From positions 1 through 14,503 of the forward strand of contig VSPG01000047.1 in the NCBI GenBank assembly GCA_009775265.1: a stretch of 14,503 bases of DNA. Reading direction: 5' to 3'. The notes beneath the pieces are model-generated. The model had not been told where the DNA came from, ran no database searches, and was given only the letters and a program-made list of their open reading frames with translations. Source of the DNA: Muribaculaceae bacterium. Lineage in GTDB: Bacteria > Bacteroidota > Bacteroidia > Bacteroidales > Muribaculaceae. Made by a program: the position numbers and the translations under genes. Of this stretch, positions 7,332 to 14,110 are shown piece by piece; position 1 is the first letter of the stretch, and each line of letters begins with the position of its first letter.

Positions 7332-8048
7332 TTATTGTTCCTCGCCGGCGCTGTCGATGGAAATCGCTTTTACGCCTATTGTGCGGTTCGATACTTTGGC
7401 CGGCGAGCCCGTGTAGTAGACTTTGCCGCTTCCGGCGCCGAATATGACGAGGCTTTCCGAAGCGTTGCAGTCGATGGAGCCTGTGCCTACGGCCCAGCAT
7501 TTCACGTCTTTGGCTTCGAGGGCGCCTGCCTCGATGGGTCCTGTGCCGACGTTGCTGAGTTTGAGGCGTCCGGCGCGGCCGCGCATCACGAGGTGGCCGT
7601 GGCCTGTGGATATTCGTCCGTCGGCGCTGTTGGTGTAGATGCCTGTTGCGACGATGGTGCCGTTGCCTACCACGCGGGCTTTGAACGACGGCTGAGGCCC
7701 GTCGAGTGTCACGGTGACGGTGCTGTCGCCGGAATTTTCGATTTTTGTGAGTGACGACGATGACACTTTAAGTGTGGGCAGGTGTGCCGGTACGGGGCGG
7801 TCGTCGAACGAGAGCTGTATCTTGAGGCGTTTGCTGCTGCTTTCGAACATAATCATGTCGGCTATGGCAGGGTCGCATGTGAAAGTGACGATGCCTGCCG
7901 AATCGGAGTCGTTGCGGTAGTCAACGTTTATTCCGTCGACCACCTGGAGCTCGTTGAAATCGGCCAGCCGCAGGCTGTAATCTTTGTCCTGCGCATGGGC
8001 CGACAGGGCGTATGCGGCAGCTATAAGTAAAAGGGATGCTTTCTTCAT
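7332..8048 (-). CDS. Secreted DUF2807 (GIN-type) beta-helix protein
   Basis: A 238-residue protein with a signal peptide (MKKASLLLIAAAYALS, cleavage after AHA at about 19), then a DUF2807-type domain. The opening ADFNELQVVDGINVDYRN matches the usual start of such domains, where a residue stretch resembling FxxIxVxGxxxVxxxx leads into repeated short strands. Later turns contain G-rich tips (GNGTIVATG, GTGPIEAG, GTGSIDC, GAGSGKVYYTG), consistent with a right-handed beta-helix, though less regular than in the neighbour upstream. It starts 30 bp after that neighbour and is followed after 10 bp by the flippase. DUF2807 proteins are common putative adhesins or envelope proteins in Bacteroidetes, and their role is not established. 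It is probably a diverged duplicate of the upstream gene. Confidence 0.85.
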   Translation of the reverse strand: MKKASLLLIAAAYALSAHAQDKDYSLRLADFNELQVVDGINVDYRNDSDSAGIVTFTCDPAIADMIMFESSSKRLKIQLSFDDRPVPAHLPTLKVSSSSLTKIENSGDSTVTVTLDGPQPSFKARVVGNGTIVATGIYTNSADGRISTGHGHLVMRGRAGRLKLSNVGTGPIEAGALEAKDVKCWAVGTGSIDCNASESLVIFGAGSGKVYYTGSPAKVSNRTIGVKAISIDSAGEEQ

Positions 8049-8078
8049 CGGATGTTACGGAGAGTGGAGTGTAAGGAA

Positions 8079-8873
8079 TCAGCGGATGAGGGTGCCGCTG
8101 CCATTGGTATGGCCGGAGATTATTTTCACGGCGGAGGCGGCGGAGTCGTATTTCAGCATTCCGCTGCCTGTGACGGAGAGGCTCAAGGAACTGCTTTTAA
8201 GGTTGCCGGCCGAGAGCATGCCGCTTCCGCGAAGGGCGAGCGACGCTTTGGACGCATGGCCGCCGACCTGTGCCATTCCGCTGCCGGTGAGGGTGCAGTT
8301 GAAACTGTTGGCTTCCACGGTGTCGAGCTGCAGCATGCCGCTTCCGGTGGCCGATGTGCTGATGTTGCGGGCTTTTAGGGACGCGATTTTTATCAGGCCG
8401 CTGCCGGTGTTGCTGCCGGTGAAGTTCAGGCAGTCGGTGCGACCCATTCTGATGGCTCCGCTGCCGGTGTTGACGAGCGTCAGCTCCGACTGCGTGTGCA
8501 GTGCCGGCAGGTTCACGATTCCGCTGCCTGTCTGTGTGATCTGGCGGAGTTCGGTGCCGCAATACACTTTTATGGATTTGACCTCGCGGGAGTAGTCGCG
8601 TACGTTGTCTGCGCGTTGCCAGTCTATGATGAGGGTGCCGTCGCTGTTTGCCACATGCACGTGTGCGAGGGCCCTGTCGGAGGCTTCGATCACGACCGTG
8701 CCTGCCGAATCGGGCACCTGACGGATTTCCACCGGCAGGGGGCCTGAGGAGCGCAGGGCAGTGAACGGGCCGGCGGCTGTACGCCTGACGGTAAGCGCGG
8801 AGTCAACGCTCGAGCACGCAGCGACGCATGTGATGATGGCGGCGGCAAGGAGAAAGATGTGTTTCAGTTTCAT
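8079..8873 (-). CDS. DUF2807 lipoprotein with about 20-residue TGSG repeats
   Basis: A 264-residue protein with a lipoprotein signal ending CVAAC (lipidated Cys20), then a DUF2807 domain (PFTALRSSGPLPVEIRQVPD at 36-55). From residue 115 to the end it carries eight GSG tips at about 116, 137, 157, 177, 197, 216, 236 and 258, a near-perfect 20-residue period with alternating hydrophobic residues, as expected for successive coils of a beta-helix. The ATG at 8871-8873 is supported by the signal sequence and by its 4-base ATGA overlap with the dusB stop, indicating translational coupling. A reading frame extends further upstream but overlaps dusB and is not plausible. It is likely envelope-anchored; the binding partner is unknown. 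Next gene: a secreted DUF2807 paralog. Confidence 0.88.
   Translation of the reverse strand: MKLKHIFLLAAAIITCVAACSSVDSALTVRRTAAGPFTALRSSGPLPVEIRQVPDSAGTVVIEASDRALAHVHVANSDGTLIIDWQRADNVRDYSREVKSIKVYCGTELRQITQTGSGIVNLPALHTQSELTLVNTGSGAIRMGRTDCLNFTGSNTGSGLIKIASLKARNISTSATGSGMLQLDTVEANSFNCTLTGSGMAQVGGHASKASLALRGSGMLSAGNLKSSSLSLSVTGSGMLKYDSAASAVKIISGHTNGSGTLIR
8095..8530. repeat. 60-bp periodic motif within the DUF2807 lipoprotein gene
   Basis: A CCGCTGCC/CCGCTTCC motif recurs at 8095, 8161, 8221, 8278, 8338, 8398, 8458 and 8521 on the plus strand. Most spacings are exactly 60 bp and the others 57, 63 or 66, always multiples of three. These are the codons for the TGSG tips on the minus strand. 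The DNA similarity between units could allow slippage or recombination that changes coil number. Confidence 0.85.
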
Positions 8874-9871
8874 TGCAGTGAGGGTAAGATGTTTGTTTCT
8901 ATATGGGCGAGTATGGATTCGAGCTCGGCCGGCGTGGGCGCCTGAAGCATGGCTATGCGTGTGGCGCGGAAGTCGGGGATGCCTTTGAACAGGGGCGACG
9001 CCGCAAGATGGCGTCGTATGTGCAGGATGCCACGGTAGTCGTCGATGCGCTCGATGCTTTCGGCTATCTGGCGGCGCAGGCACGCGAGCTTTTCGGCGGG
9101 AGACAGGGCAGGGGGGATGTCGGTGGCGTCGTCGCCGGCAAGAGCACGGCGGATGTCGCGGAACACCCAGGGGGCGCCGATGGAGGCGCGGCCCACCATG
9201 ATGCCGTCCACTCCATAGTGGTTGAATGCGCGCAGCGCATCGTCGCCGCTGCATATGTCGCCGTTGCCGATGAGGGGGATGTTCAGGCGAGGGTTCTCCT
9301 TGACGCGCGCTATCATCTCCCAGTCGGCCTGGCCGGTGTACATCTGCGAGCGCGTGCGGCCGTGGACCGTGAGTGCCGCTATGCCGCAGTCCTGCAGGCG
9401 CTCGGCGAGTTCCACGATGATGCGGTTGTCGTGGTCCCAGCCGAGGCGGGTTTTCACTGTGACCGGGAGGCTGACGGCCTTTACGACGGCCTGTGTGATG
9501 GCGAGCATGCGCGGAATGTCGCGCAGCATGCCTGCCCCGGCGCCTTTGCCTGCCACTTTTTTGACCGGGCAGCCGAAATTGATGTCGATTATGTCCGGGC
9601 GGGCCTGTTCCACGATTTTTGCGGCCTCTACCATAGAGTCGACGTCGCGTCCGTAAATCTGTATTGCGGTAGGCCGCTCGGCAGGGTGTATCTCGAGCTT
9701 GCGCGTGGTGGCTGCGATGTTGCGTATCAGGGCGTCGGCCGACACGAATTCAGAGTAGGTCATGTCGGCGCCCATCTCTTTGCATATGAGGCGGAAGGAG
9801 GCGTCGGTGACGTCCTCCATCGGTGCGAGAGCAACGGGCCGCGGGCCTAAGTCGAGTTGTCCGATGCGCAT
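8870..9871 (-). CDS. dusB: tRNA-dihydrouridine synthase (DusB-like)
   Basis: FMN-dependent enzyme that reduces uridine to dihydrouridine in the tRNA D-loop. It has 333 residues, the normal length. It begins LGPRPVALAPMEDVTDASFR (the Dus N-terminal FMN-binding region) and carries INFGCPVKKVAGKGAGAGML with the catalytic Cys101. Next come TVKTRLGWDH, the TVHGRTRSQMYTGQADW signature, GNGDICSGDDA and GVDGIMVGRASIGAPWVF, all characteristic of the DusB/TIM-barrel family, followed by a helical C-terminal domain. The gene starts 4 bp after the miaB stop and ends overlapping the next gene by 4 bases (ATGA). The subtype DusB rather than another Dus is inferred from the LALAPM-like start and the KVAGKGAGAGML motif. 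Confidence 0.94.
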   Translation of the reverse strand: MRIGQLDLGPRPVALAPMEDVTDASFRLICKEMGADMTYSEFVSADALIRNIAATTRKLEIHPAERPTAIQIYGRDVDSMVEAAKIVEQARPDIIDINFGCPVKKVAGKGAGAGMLRDIPRMLAITQAVVKAVSLPVTVKTRLGWDHDNRIIVELAERLQDCGIAALTVHGRTRSQMYTGQADWEMIARVKENPRLNIPLIGNGDICSGDDALRAFNHYGVDGIMVGRASIGAPWVFRDIRRALAGDDATDIPPALSPAEKLACLRRQIAESIERIDDYRGILHIRRHLAASPLFKGIPDFRATRIAMLQAPTPAELESILAHIETNILPSLQ

Positions 9872-9875
9872 GGTG

Positions 9876-11231
9876 TCAGGCGAGTTCGCAGATAAGGGTT
9901 GCCGATGAGGAATCTGTCACACGCACCCGCACGGTGTCGCCGGCACGGAAGTCGCCGCGCGGGAAAACGCATGTTTTGTTCTGCTGTGTGCGTCCTACCC
10001 ACTGCTGCGTGCTGCGGCGGCTCACACCTTCGACGAGTACGTCGAATTCGCGGCCCACGTCGCGGCGGTTGCTTTCGGCCGACAATTCGCCCTGAAGGGC
10101 TATCATTCGGTTCAGGCGGTCGATTTTCACGTCTTCGGGCACATTGTCGGGCATAGTGCGTGCGGCCAGCGTGCCGGGGCGTTCGGAGTACTTGAACATG
10201 AATGCGGAGTCGAAGCCCACGCGGCGCATCAGGTCGAGTGTCTGTTGGAAATCTTCCTCAGTCTCGCCGTGGAAACCAGTGAACAGGTCGGTAGTGATGG
10301 CGCAGTCGGGCATAGCGGCGCGTATGGCGTCGATTCGCTCGAGATACCACTCGCGGGTGTATTTGCGGTTCATGGCTTTGAGCACGGCGTTGCTGCCGCT
10401 CTGCACCGGCAGGTGGACATGGCGGCAGATGTTGGGGTGGGATGCCATGACGGCTATGGTGGCGTCGCTCATGTCCTTCGGGTGCGATGTGGTGTAGCGT
10501 ATGCGCATGTCGGGCGCAGCTTCGGCCACCATTGCGAGCAGGCGGTCGAAAGTGATGTCTCCGCCGTTTTCTCCGTCGGCGTAGCTATAGCTGTTCACGT
10601 TCTGTCCGAGCAGGGTGACCTCCTTGAATCCGCGGGAGCGGAGGTCGGCCACCTCGCGCAGGATGCTTTCGGCGGGGCGAGAGCGCTCTCGGCCTCTGGT
10701 GTAGGGAACGATGCAGTAGGAACAGAAATTGTTGCATCCGCGCATGATGCTGACAAATCCGCCTACGCGTGCCGAGCCGATTCGCGCCGGCACGACGTCG
10801 CGGTAGGTTTCGGTGGTGCTCAGTTCTACGTTTATCGCCTTTTCGCCGGCTTCTGCCGCCGCAAACAGGGCAGGCAGGTCGAGATAGGCGTCGGGGCCAG
10901 CCACGAGGTCCACGCCGTGGTGCTCGATGAGCTCGCGCTGCAGACGCTCCGCCATGCATCCTATCACGCCTACGATGAGGCGTCCGGCGCGCTTGCGGCG
11001 CAGCGAGGCGAGATATTGCAGGCGCGCCACGATTTTCTGCTCCGCGTTGTCGCGAATGGAACAGGTGTTTAGCAGAATGGCGTCGGCGTCGGCCACGTCT
11101 TCTGCCATGGTGTAGCCCGCCATCTGCATGACGGAGGCCACCACCTCGCTGTCGGCCACGTTCATCTGGCAGCCGTATGTTTCTATGTATAATCGGCGTG
11201 ATGAAGTGCCGAAGTGCTTATTTTCAGTCAT
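9876..11231 (-). CDS. miaB: tRNA-2-methylthio-N6-dimethylallyladenosine synthase
   Basis: Radical-SAM methylthiotransferase that converts i6A37 to ms2i6A37 in tRNAs reading UNN codons. From the ATG at 11229-11231 it has 451 residues, normal for MiaB. The N-terminal domain holds the three auxiliary-cluster cysteines: Cys21 (TYGCQMN), Cys57 (LNTCSIRD) and Cys92 (VIGCMAER). The radical-SAM cluster motif CNNFCSYC gives Cys166, Cys170 and Cys173, followed by the VPYTRGRERSR stretch that marks MiaB rather than RimO or MtaB. The C-terminal TRAM domain occupies roughly the last 65 residues. An in-frame ATG at 11261 would add 10 residues, but it leaves almost no leader from the promoter at 11279-11310, so I prefer 11231. 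First gene of the six-gene operon. Confidence 0.95.
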   Translation of the reverse strand: MTENKHFGTSSRRLYIETYGCQMNVADSEVVASVMQMAGYTMAEDVADADAILLNTCSIRDNAEQKIVARLQYLASLRRKRAGRLIVGVIGCMAERLQRELIEHHGVDLVAGPDAYLDLPALFAAAEAGEKAINVELSTTETYRDVVPARIGSARVGGFVSIMRGCNNFCSYCIVPYTRGRERSRPAESILREVADLRSRGFKEVTLLGQNVNSYSYADGENGGDITFDRLLAMVAEAAPDMRIRYTTSHPKDMSDATIAVMASHPNICRHVHLPVQSGSNAVLKAMNRKYTREWYLERIDAIRAAMPDCAITTDLFTGFHGETEEDFQQTLDLMRRVGFDSAFMFKYSERPGTLAARTMPDNVPEDVKIDRLNRMIALQGELSAESNRRDVGREFDVLVEGVSRRSTQQWVGRTQQNKTCVFPRGDFRAGDTVRVRVTDSSSATLICELA

Positions 11232-11244
11232 TTTTCGGAAAATA

Positions 11245-11276
11245 TTTGTGCTATTGCACAAGAATCGCTAATTTTG
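11245..11276 (+). promoter_or_regulatory. Promoter of the CoA-transferase gene
   Basis: TTTG (11245-11248), then 20 bp, then TAATTTTG (11269-11276), an exact match to the Bacteroidetes housekeeping promoter layout TTTG-N19-21-TAnnTTTG. Transcription would start around 11283, leaving a leader of nearly 60 nt. It overlaps the miaB promoter on the other strand. Confidence 0.8.
11246..11261. promoter_or_regulatory. Dyad overlapping the CoA-transferase -33 box
   Basis: TTGTGC and GCACAA flank TATT, a 16-bp dyad covering three of the four bases of the -33 element at 11245-11248. Equivalent half-sites (TGTG/CACA) occur in CRP/FNR-type operators, but here the spacing is 2 bp shorter than the CRP type, so no regulator can be named. 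It would be well placed for a repressor. Confidence 0.45.
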
Positions 11277-11278
11277 CG

Positions 11279-11310
11279 CAAAAATACAAAAAATGTGCCG
11301 CACGCACAAA
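11279..11310 (-). promoter_or_regulatory. Promoter of the miaB operon
   Basis: On the minus strand TTTG (11310-11307), then 20 bp, then TATTTTTG (11286-11279), an exact match to TTTG-N20-TAnnTTTG. Transcription would start near 11272, leaving about 40 nt of leader before the ATG at 11231. Only 2 bp separate this box from the plus-strand -7 box, and the two together form the palindrome TTTTGCGCAAAA (11272-11283). Confidence 0.8.
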
Positions 11311-11339
11311 GTAAACCATCGAAAACTCATTTCTCAAAC

Positions 11340-12833
11340 ATGGCTTTTAATTACATCACGGCCGAAGAGGCCGCTGAAATGATTAAGAACGGCGACAGCA
11401 TCGGAACTTCGGGCTTCACCGCCCCCGGCTCGCCAAAATTCATATCTCAGGCTCTGGCTGCAAAAGCCGAGAGGGAACATGCCGCAGGCCGCGAATTCAA
11501 GGTGAACGTATTCACTGGCGCATCGACGAGCGACAAGTTTGACGGCGTGCTTGCGCGTGCCAACGCCATCAACATGCGCGCTCCGTATCAGAACCTGCCG
11601 GATCTGCGCAAACGAATCAACTGCCATGACGCACACTACTTCGACCGCCATCTTTCAGAAATGGCGCAGGAAATGCGTTACGGTTTCTACGGCAAGCTCG
11701 ACTATGCCATCATCGAGGCTGCCCATGTAAGCCCCGACGGCGAGATTGTCATCGGCTGCGGCTGCGGCAATGTGGCCACCTATGCGGCCCTCGCCGACAA
11801 AATTTTCATCGAGCTGAACTCCAAACTGCCCGAAAGCCTTCTGGGCATGCACGACATATACACTCCGCTCGACCCTCCCTGCCGCCGCGAAATACCCATC
11901 TACCGCCCCAACGACCGCGTAGGTTCGCCGGTGCTGAAAGTGGACCCGGCCAAAATTGTAGGCATCGTGCGAACGGACAGCTACGACGGCGTGAAGCCGT
12001 TCTCGGCTCCCGACGAAGTGAGCAAGCAGATAGGCGGCAATGTTGTCAGCTTCCTCATAAGCGAGTATGAAAGCGGCCGCCTGCCCAAAGAGTTCCTTCC
12101 TCTGCAGAGCGGGGTGGGCAATGTGGCCAACGCTGTGCTCTACGACCTCGGCGAAAGCACCCGCCTGCCCAACTTCATGATGTATACCGAAGTGATTCAG
12201 GACGCGGTGCTTGAACTGCTGAAGAAGGGCAAATGCACCTTTGCATCGACATGTTCCATGACATTCTCCGACCAGACGGAGGAGGAACTGTTCCGTGACC
12301 TGAAATATTTCCATGACAAAATCGTCATCCGTCCTGCCGAAATCAGCAACAACCCGGAAGTTATCCGCCGACTCGGCGTCATAGCCATGAACACGGCCAT
12401 TGAGACGGACATTTTCGGATGTGTGAACTCGACGCATGTGCTCGGCACACGCATGATGAACGGCATAGGCGGCAGCGGTGACTTCACCCGCAACTCGTTC
12501 CTGTCGATTTTCTCTTGCCCGAGCGTGTCGAAAGGCGGCGTGATAAGCAATATCGTGCCTATGGTGGCCCACTGCGACCACAGCGAGCACAGCGTAGACA
12601 TCGTGGTGACAGACCAGGGTGTCGCCGACCTGCGCCACAAGGATCCTGTGGAACGTGCGGAGGAAATCATCAATAACTGCGCGCATCCCGACTACCGTCC
12701 TCTACTGCTTGACTATCTCCGTGCCGGCAAGAACGGCCAGACGCCCCACACGCTGTGTGCGGCATACGAGTTCCACAATGCCTTCAACGAGACAGGCGAC
12801 ATGCGCAACGCCGATTTCGGAAAGTATTTCTGA
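11340..12833 (+). CDS. Acetyl-CoA hydrolase/transferase family: probable succinyl-CoA:acetate CoA-transferase
   Basis: A 497-residue cytoplasmic CoA-transferase of the acetyl-CoA hydrolase/transferase family (Cat1/AarC-like), which moves CoA between short-chain acids such as acetate, succinate or propionate. Visible features: GDSIGTSGFTAPGSPK (18-33), a Gly/Cys-rich IGCGCGN (138-144), QSGVGNVANAV (256-266), YTEVIQD with Glu284 (the likely catalytic glutamate that forms the glutamyl-CoA thioester, by position compared with AarC as I recall it), and the C-terminal GIGGSGDFTRNS (375-386). I chose the ATG at 11340 because the family starts near MAFNYITAEEAAEMI; the frame runs back to 11214, but that part lies upstream of and across the promoter. 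Monocistronic, with its own promoter and a strong terminator. In Bacteroidales this enzyme fits succinate/propionate/acetate fermentation. The exact acid pair cannot be read from sequence. Confidence 0.9.
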   Translation: MAFNYITAEEAAEMIKNGDSIGTSGFTAPGSPKFISQALAAKAEREHAAGREFKVNVFTGASTSDKFDGVLARANAINMRAPYQNLPDLRKRINCHDAHYFDRHLSEMAQEMRYGFYGKLDYAIIEAAHVSPDGEIVIGCGCGNVATYAALADKIFIELNSKLPESLLGMHDIYTPLDPPCRREIPIYRPNDRVGSPVLKVDPAKIVGIVRTDSYDGVKPFSAPDEVSKQIGGNVVSFLISEYESGRLPKEFLPLQSGVGNVANAVLYDLGESTRLPNFMMYTEVIQDAVLELLKKGKCTFASTCSMTFSDQTEEELFRDLKYFHDKIVIRPAEISNNPEVIRRLGVIAMNTAIETDIFGCVNSTHVLGTRMMNGIGGSGDFTRNSFLSIFSCPSVSKGGVISNIVPMVAHCDHSEHSVDIVVTDQGVADLRHKDPVERAEEIINNCAHPDYRPLLLDYLRAGKNGQTPHTLCAAYEFHNAFNETGDMRNADFGKYF

Positions 12834-12850
12834 CATCGGTTTCCATCCAT

Positions 12851-12909
12851 CGACAATACACAGAAACGGCAGCACTTCAGTGCTGCCGTTTCTGTGTATT
12901 GTCGTGTTT
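12851..12909 (+). terminator. Strong intrinsic terminator after the CoA-transferase gene
   Basis: A perfect 25-bp stem: 12851-12875 (CGACAATACACAG...) pairs base for base with 12880-12904 around the loop TTCA, then TGTTTATTT. It starts 17 bp after the stop codon. Its length and perfection are greater than usual for a bacterial terminator, and being symmetric it could also stop transcripts arriving from the regulator gene on the other strand. Confidence 0.9.
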
Positions 12910-12913
12910 ATTT

Positions 12914-13067
12914 AGAGGTTGTTTAATAATCATTGTTAACGACAGGGTGGTGTATTTTATGTTAAGGTGCATTTTATGAGGAGGGAGCAATGTGGTTCCA
13001 TTGTGACCGACGAGTAAATGTGCGTTAACATAAAAGACGCCATGCAGAAGTAATTTAAACAACCTCT
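12914..13067. mobile_element. 154-bp MITE-like element with terminal inverted repeats and target duplication
   Basis: The ends are perfect 13-bp inverted repeats: AGAGGTTGTTTAA at 12914-12926 and its complement at 13055-13067. TATTT lies directly outside both ends (12909-12913 and 13068-13072), which looks like a 5-bp target-site duplication. Inside, TTTTATGTTAA (12955-12965) is again complementary to 13025-13035, and CAATG/CATTG flank the centre, so the whole element is an imperfect fold-back. It has no credible gene. It therefore looks like a non-autonomous element moved by a transposase elsewhere. Its right end supplies the last base of the regulator's stop codon without altering the protein. 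Confidence 0.75.
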
Positions 13068-14026
13068 TATTTCAATTCAATTTGTTTAGGGTCGATTATG
13101 TTGTGGAGTATGGCGAATATTGTTAGTGCCGCCGAGGAGTGAATGTTCAGTTTTGTGCTTATATTTTTGCGGTAGGTCGTGATTGTATGGAACGACAAGC
13201 ATAACTTGTCTGCGATTTCTTTGTTGGACAGTCCTTGTGCGACCAATCTTATGACATCTATTTCTCTATTGCTCAGTGTGTCGTGTCTGGGAATGGTTGA
13301 AACATGAACTGGAGTTGAGTCTTTCGGCTCCTTTTCCGGAGGTAAGTTTATCTGTTTTTCAAGAAGTTCGGTTGCGGGCACCAATAGTCTGTTTTCAATT
13401 GCGCAGTGGGAAACCAGGTCGTCGCCGCAAGCTATGATGTTGAATAGTGCCCGACTAAGGATTTTTGTGTTGGGAATGGCGTAATGCTGCAGGAATATAT
13501 CTTTAAGCTCGTTGAGTTTGGAGGCCATGCTGTTGTGCTTGGTGGCAAAATCCTTTATGCTGAAACCTTGCTTCCGGTGTCCTTTCTGCAGTTGTTCTAT
13601 GTACGGAAACACAACCTCGTCCTCAAAATCCATGTGGTTTTTTACTTCCTCCATGTATTCGTCAAAGAATTTTATGACATGTATGGCGGCATCGTCCAAC
13701 TGCGGCTGATGCACGCCCCTGATTAATGAATCCCGGATTTCGGGTAGAAAATAATCCAATATATATGTATGCGCCTCTCTGAGATAATTGACTAATGTGG
13801 GCAGATGTATCTGAAAGTTGCTGTAATTGCGGTTGCCTATAAGGTTGGCGACTGCGAGGAATGTATCGCAGTGTATGTCGTTTTCCTTGCATATATCGTC
13901 GACAGTGCTGTTGCCGAAACCGAACGGCACCCTGAACCTGTTGAGGACCGGCAACAACAGGCCGTTGTCCTCGATAATATCCCGGATACGGTCGGCGGCA
14001 GTATATCTGACGGATGTTTGCAGCAT
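13067..14026 (-). CDS. RIC/YtfE-like hemerythrin protein fused to a LuxR-type DNA-binding domain
   Basis: A 319-residue putative one-component regulator. Residues about 1-60 resemble the ScdA/DUF542 N-domain of RIC (repair of iron centres) proteins, but where those have a Cys-Cys-Gly-Gly motif this one has FGFGN (35-39). Residues about 75-225 form a hemerythrin-type four-helix domain with a full set of diiron ligands: His86, His131, Glu135, His164, His207 and Glu211. This H, HxxxE, H, HxxxE order and spacing matches E. coli YtfE, as I recall it. A charged linker (226-248) joins a LuxR/GerE helix-turn-helix (about 250-305: LSNREIDVIRLVAQGLSNKEIADKL, then TTYRKNISTKLNIHS). I chose the ATG at 14024-14026 rather than 14059 because the -7 box at 14064-14071 would place the transcript start on the latter. 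By eye, GC is about 35-47% in sampled lines, below the neighbouring core genes. Confidence 0.85.
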   Translation of the reverse strand: MLQTSVRYTAADRIRDIIEDNGLLLPVLNRFRVPFGFGNSTVDDICKENDIHCDTFLAVANLIGNRNYSNFQIHLPTLVNYLREAHTYILDYFLPEIRDSLIRGVHQPQLDDAAIHVIKFFDEYMEEVKNHMDFEDEVVFPYIEQLQKGHRKQGFSIKDFATKHNSMASKLNELKDIFLQHYAIPNTKILSRALFNIIACGDDLVSHCAIENRLLVPATELLEKQINLPPEKEPKDSTPVHVSTIPRHDTLSNREIDVIRLVAQGLSNKEIADKLCLSFHTITTYRKNISTKLNIHSSAALTIFAILHNIIDPKQIELK

Positions 14027-14063
14027 AATGTTATGATGATTGCAGGTGTGATAATTCATGGTG

Positions 14064-14090
14064 CAAAGTTACGAATGATTCATGAATCAT
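14064..14090 (-). promoter_or_regulatory. Regulator promoter box with adjoining 16-bp perfect palindrome
   Basis: The minus strand reads TAACTTTG (14071-14064), an exact TAnnTTTG box, about 40 bp upstream of the chosen start. Directly upstream lies ATGATTCATGAATCAT (14075-14090), a perfect 16-bp palindrome sitting where the spacer between the -33 and -7 elements would be. No clear TTTG -33 element is present, which is compatible with an activator- or repressor-controlled promoter. The palindrome is a strong candidate operator, possibly for the regulator itself. Confidence 0.65.
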
Positions 14091-14110
14091 GCCATACCTA
14101 AAAAATGATG

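Noticed and set aside
8079..8530. Regular 60-bp repeats that might suggest a CRISPR array
   Set aside because: The spacing is in multiples of three, the repeats lie in frame inside a lipoprotein gene, and they encode TGSG tips; repeat units are short and imperfect.
11246..11261. A CRP or FNR binding site at TTGTGC-TATT-GCACAA
   Set aside because: The half-site spacing is 2 bp shorter than the CRP layout and the half-sites differ from FNR's TTGAT; kept only as an unnamed dyad.
11214..11339. Longer N-terminus for the CoA-transferase from an upstream ATG
   Set aside because: That stretch includes the promoter, with the likely transcription start near 11283, and does not match the family's start at MAFNYITAEEA.
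11655..12686. A 343-codon minus-strand open frame opposite the CoA-transferase gene
   Set aside because: The plus strand encodes a complete recognised enzyme with promoter and terminator; the antisense product has a shadow-like composition.
12877..13062. A 61-codon minus-strand frame across the terminator and MITE-like element
   Set aside because: It runs through the perfect terminator hairpin and almost the whole element, and resembles no protein family.
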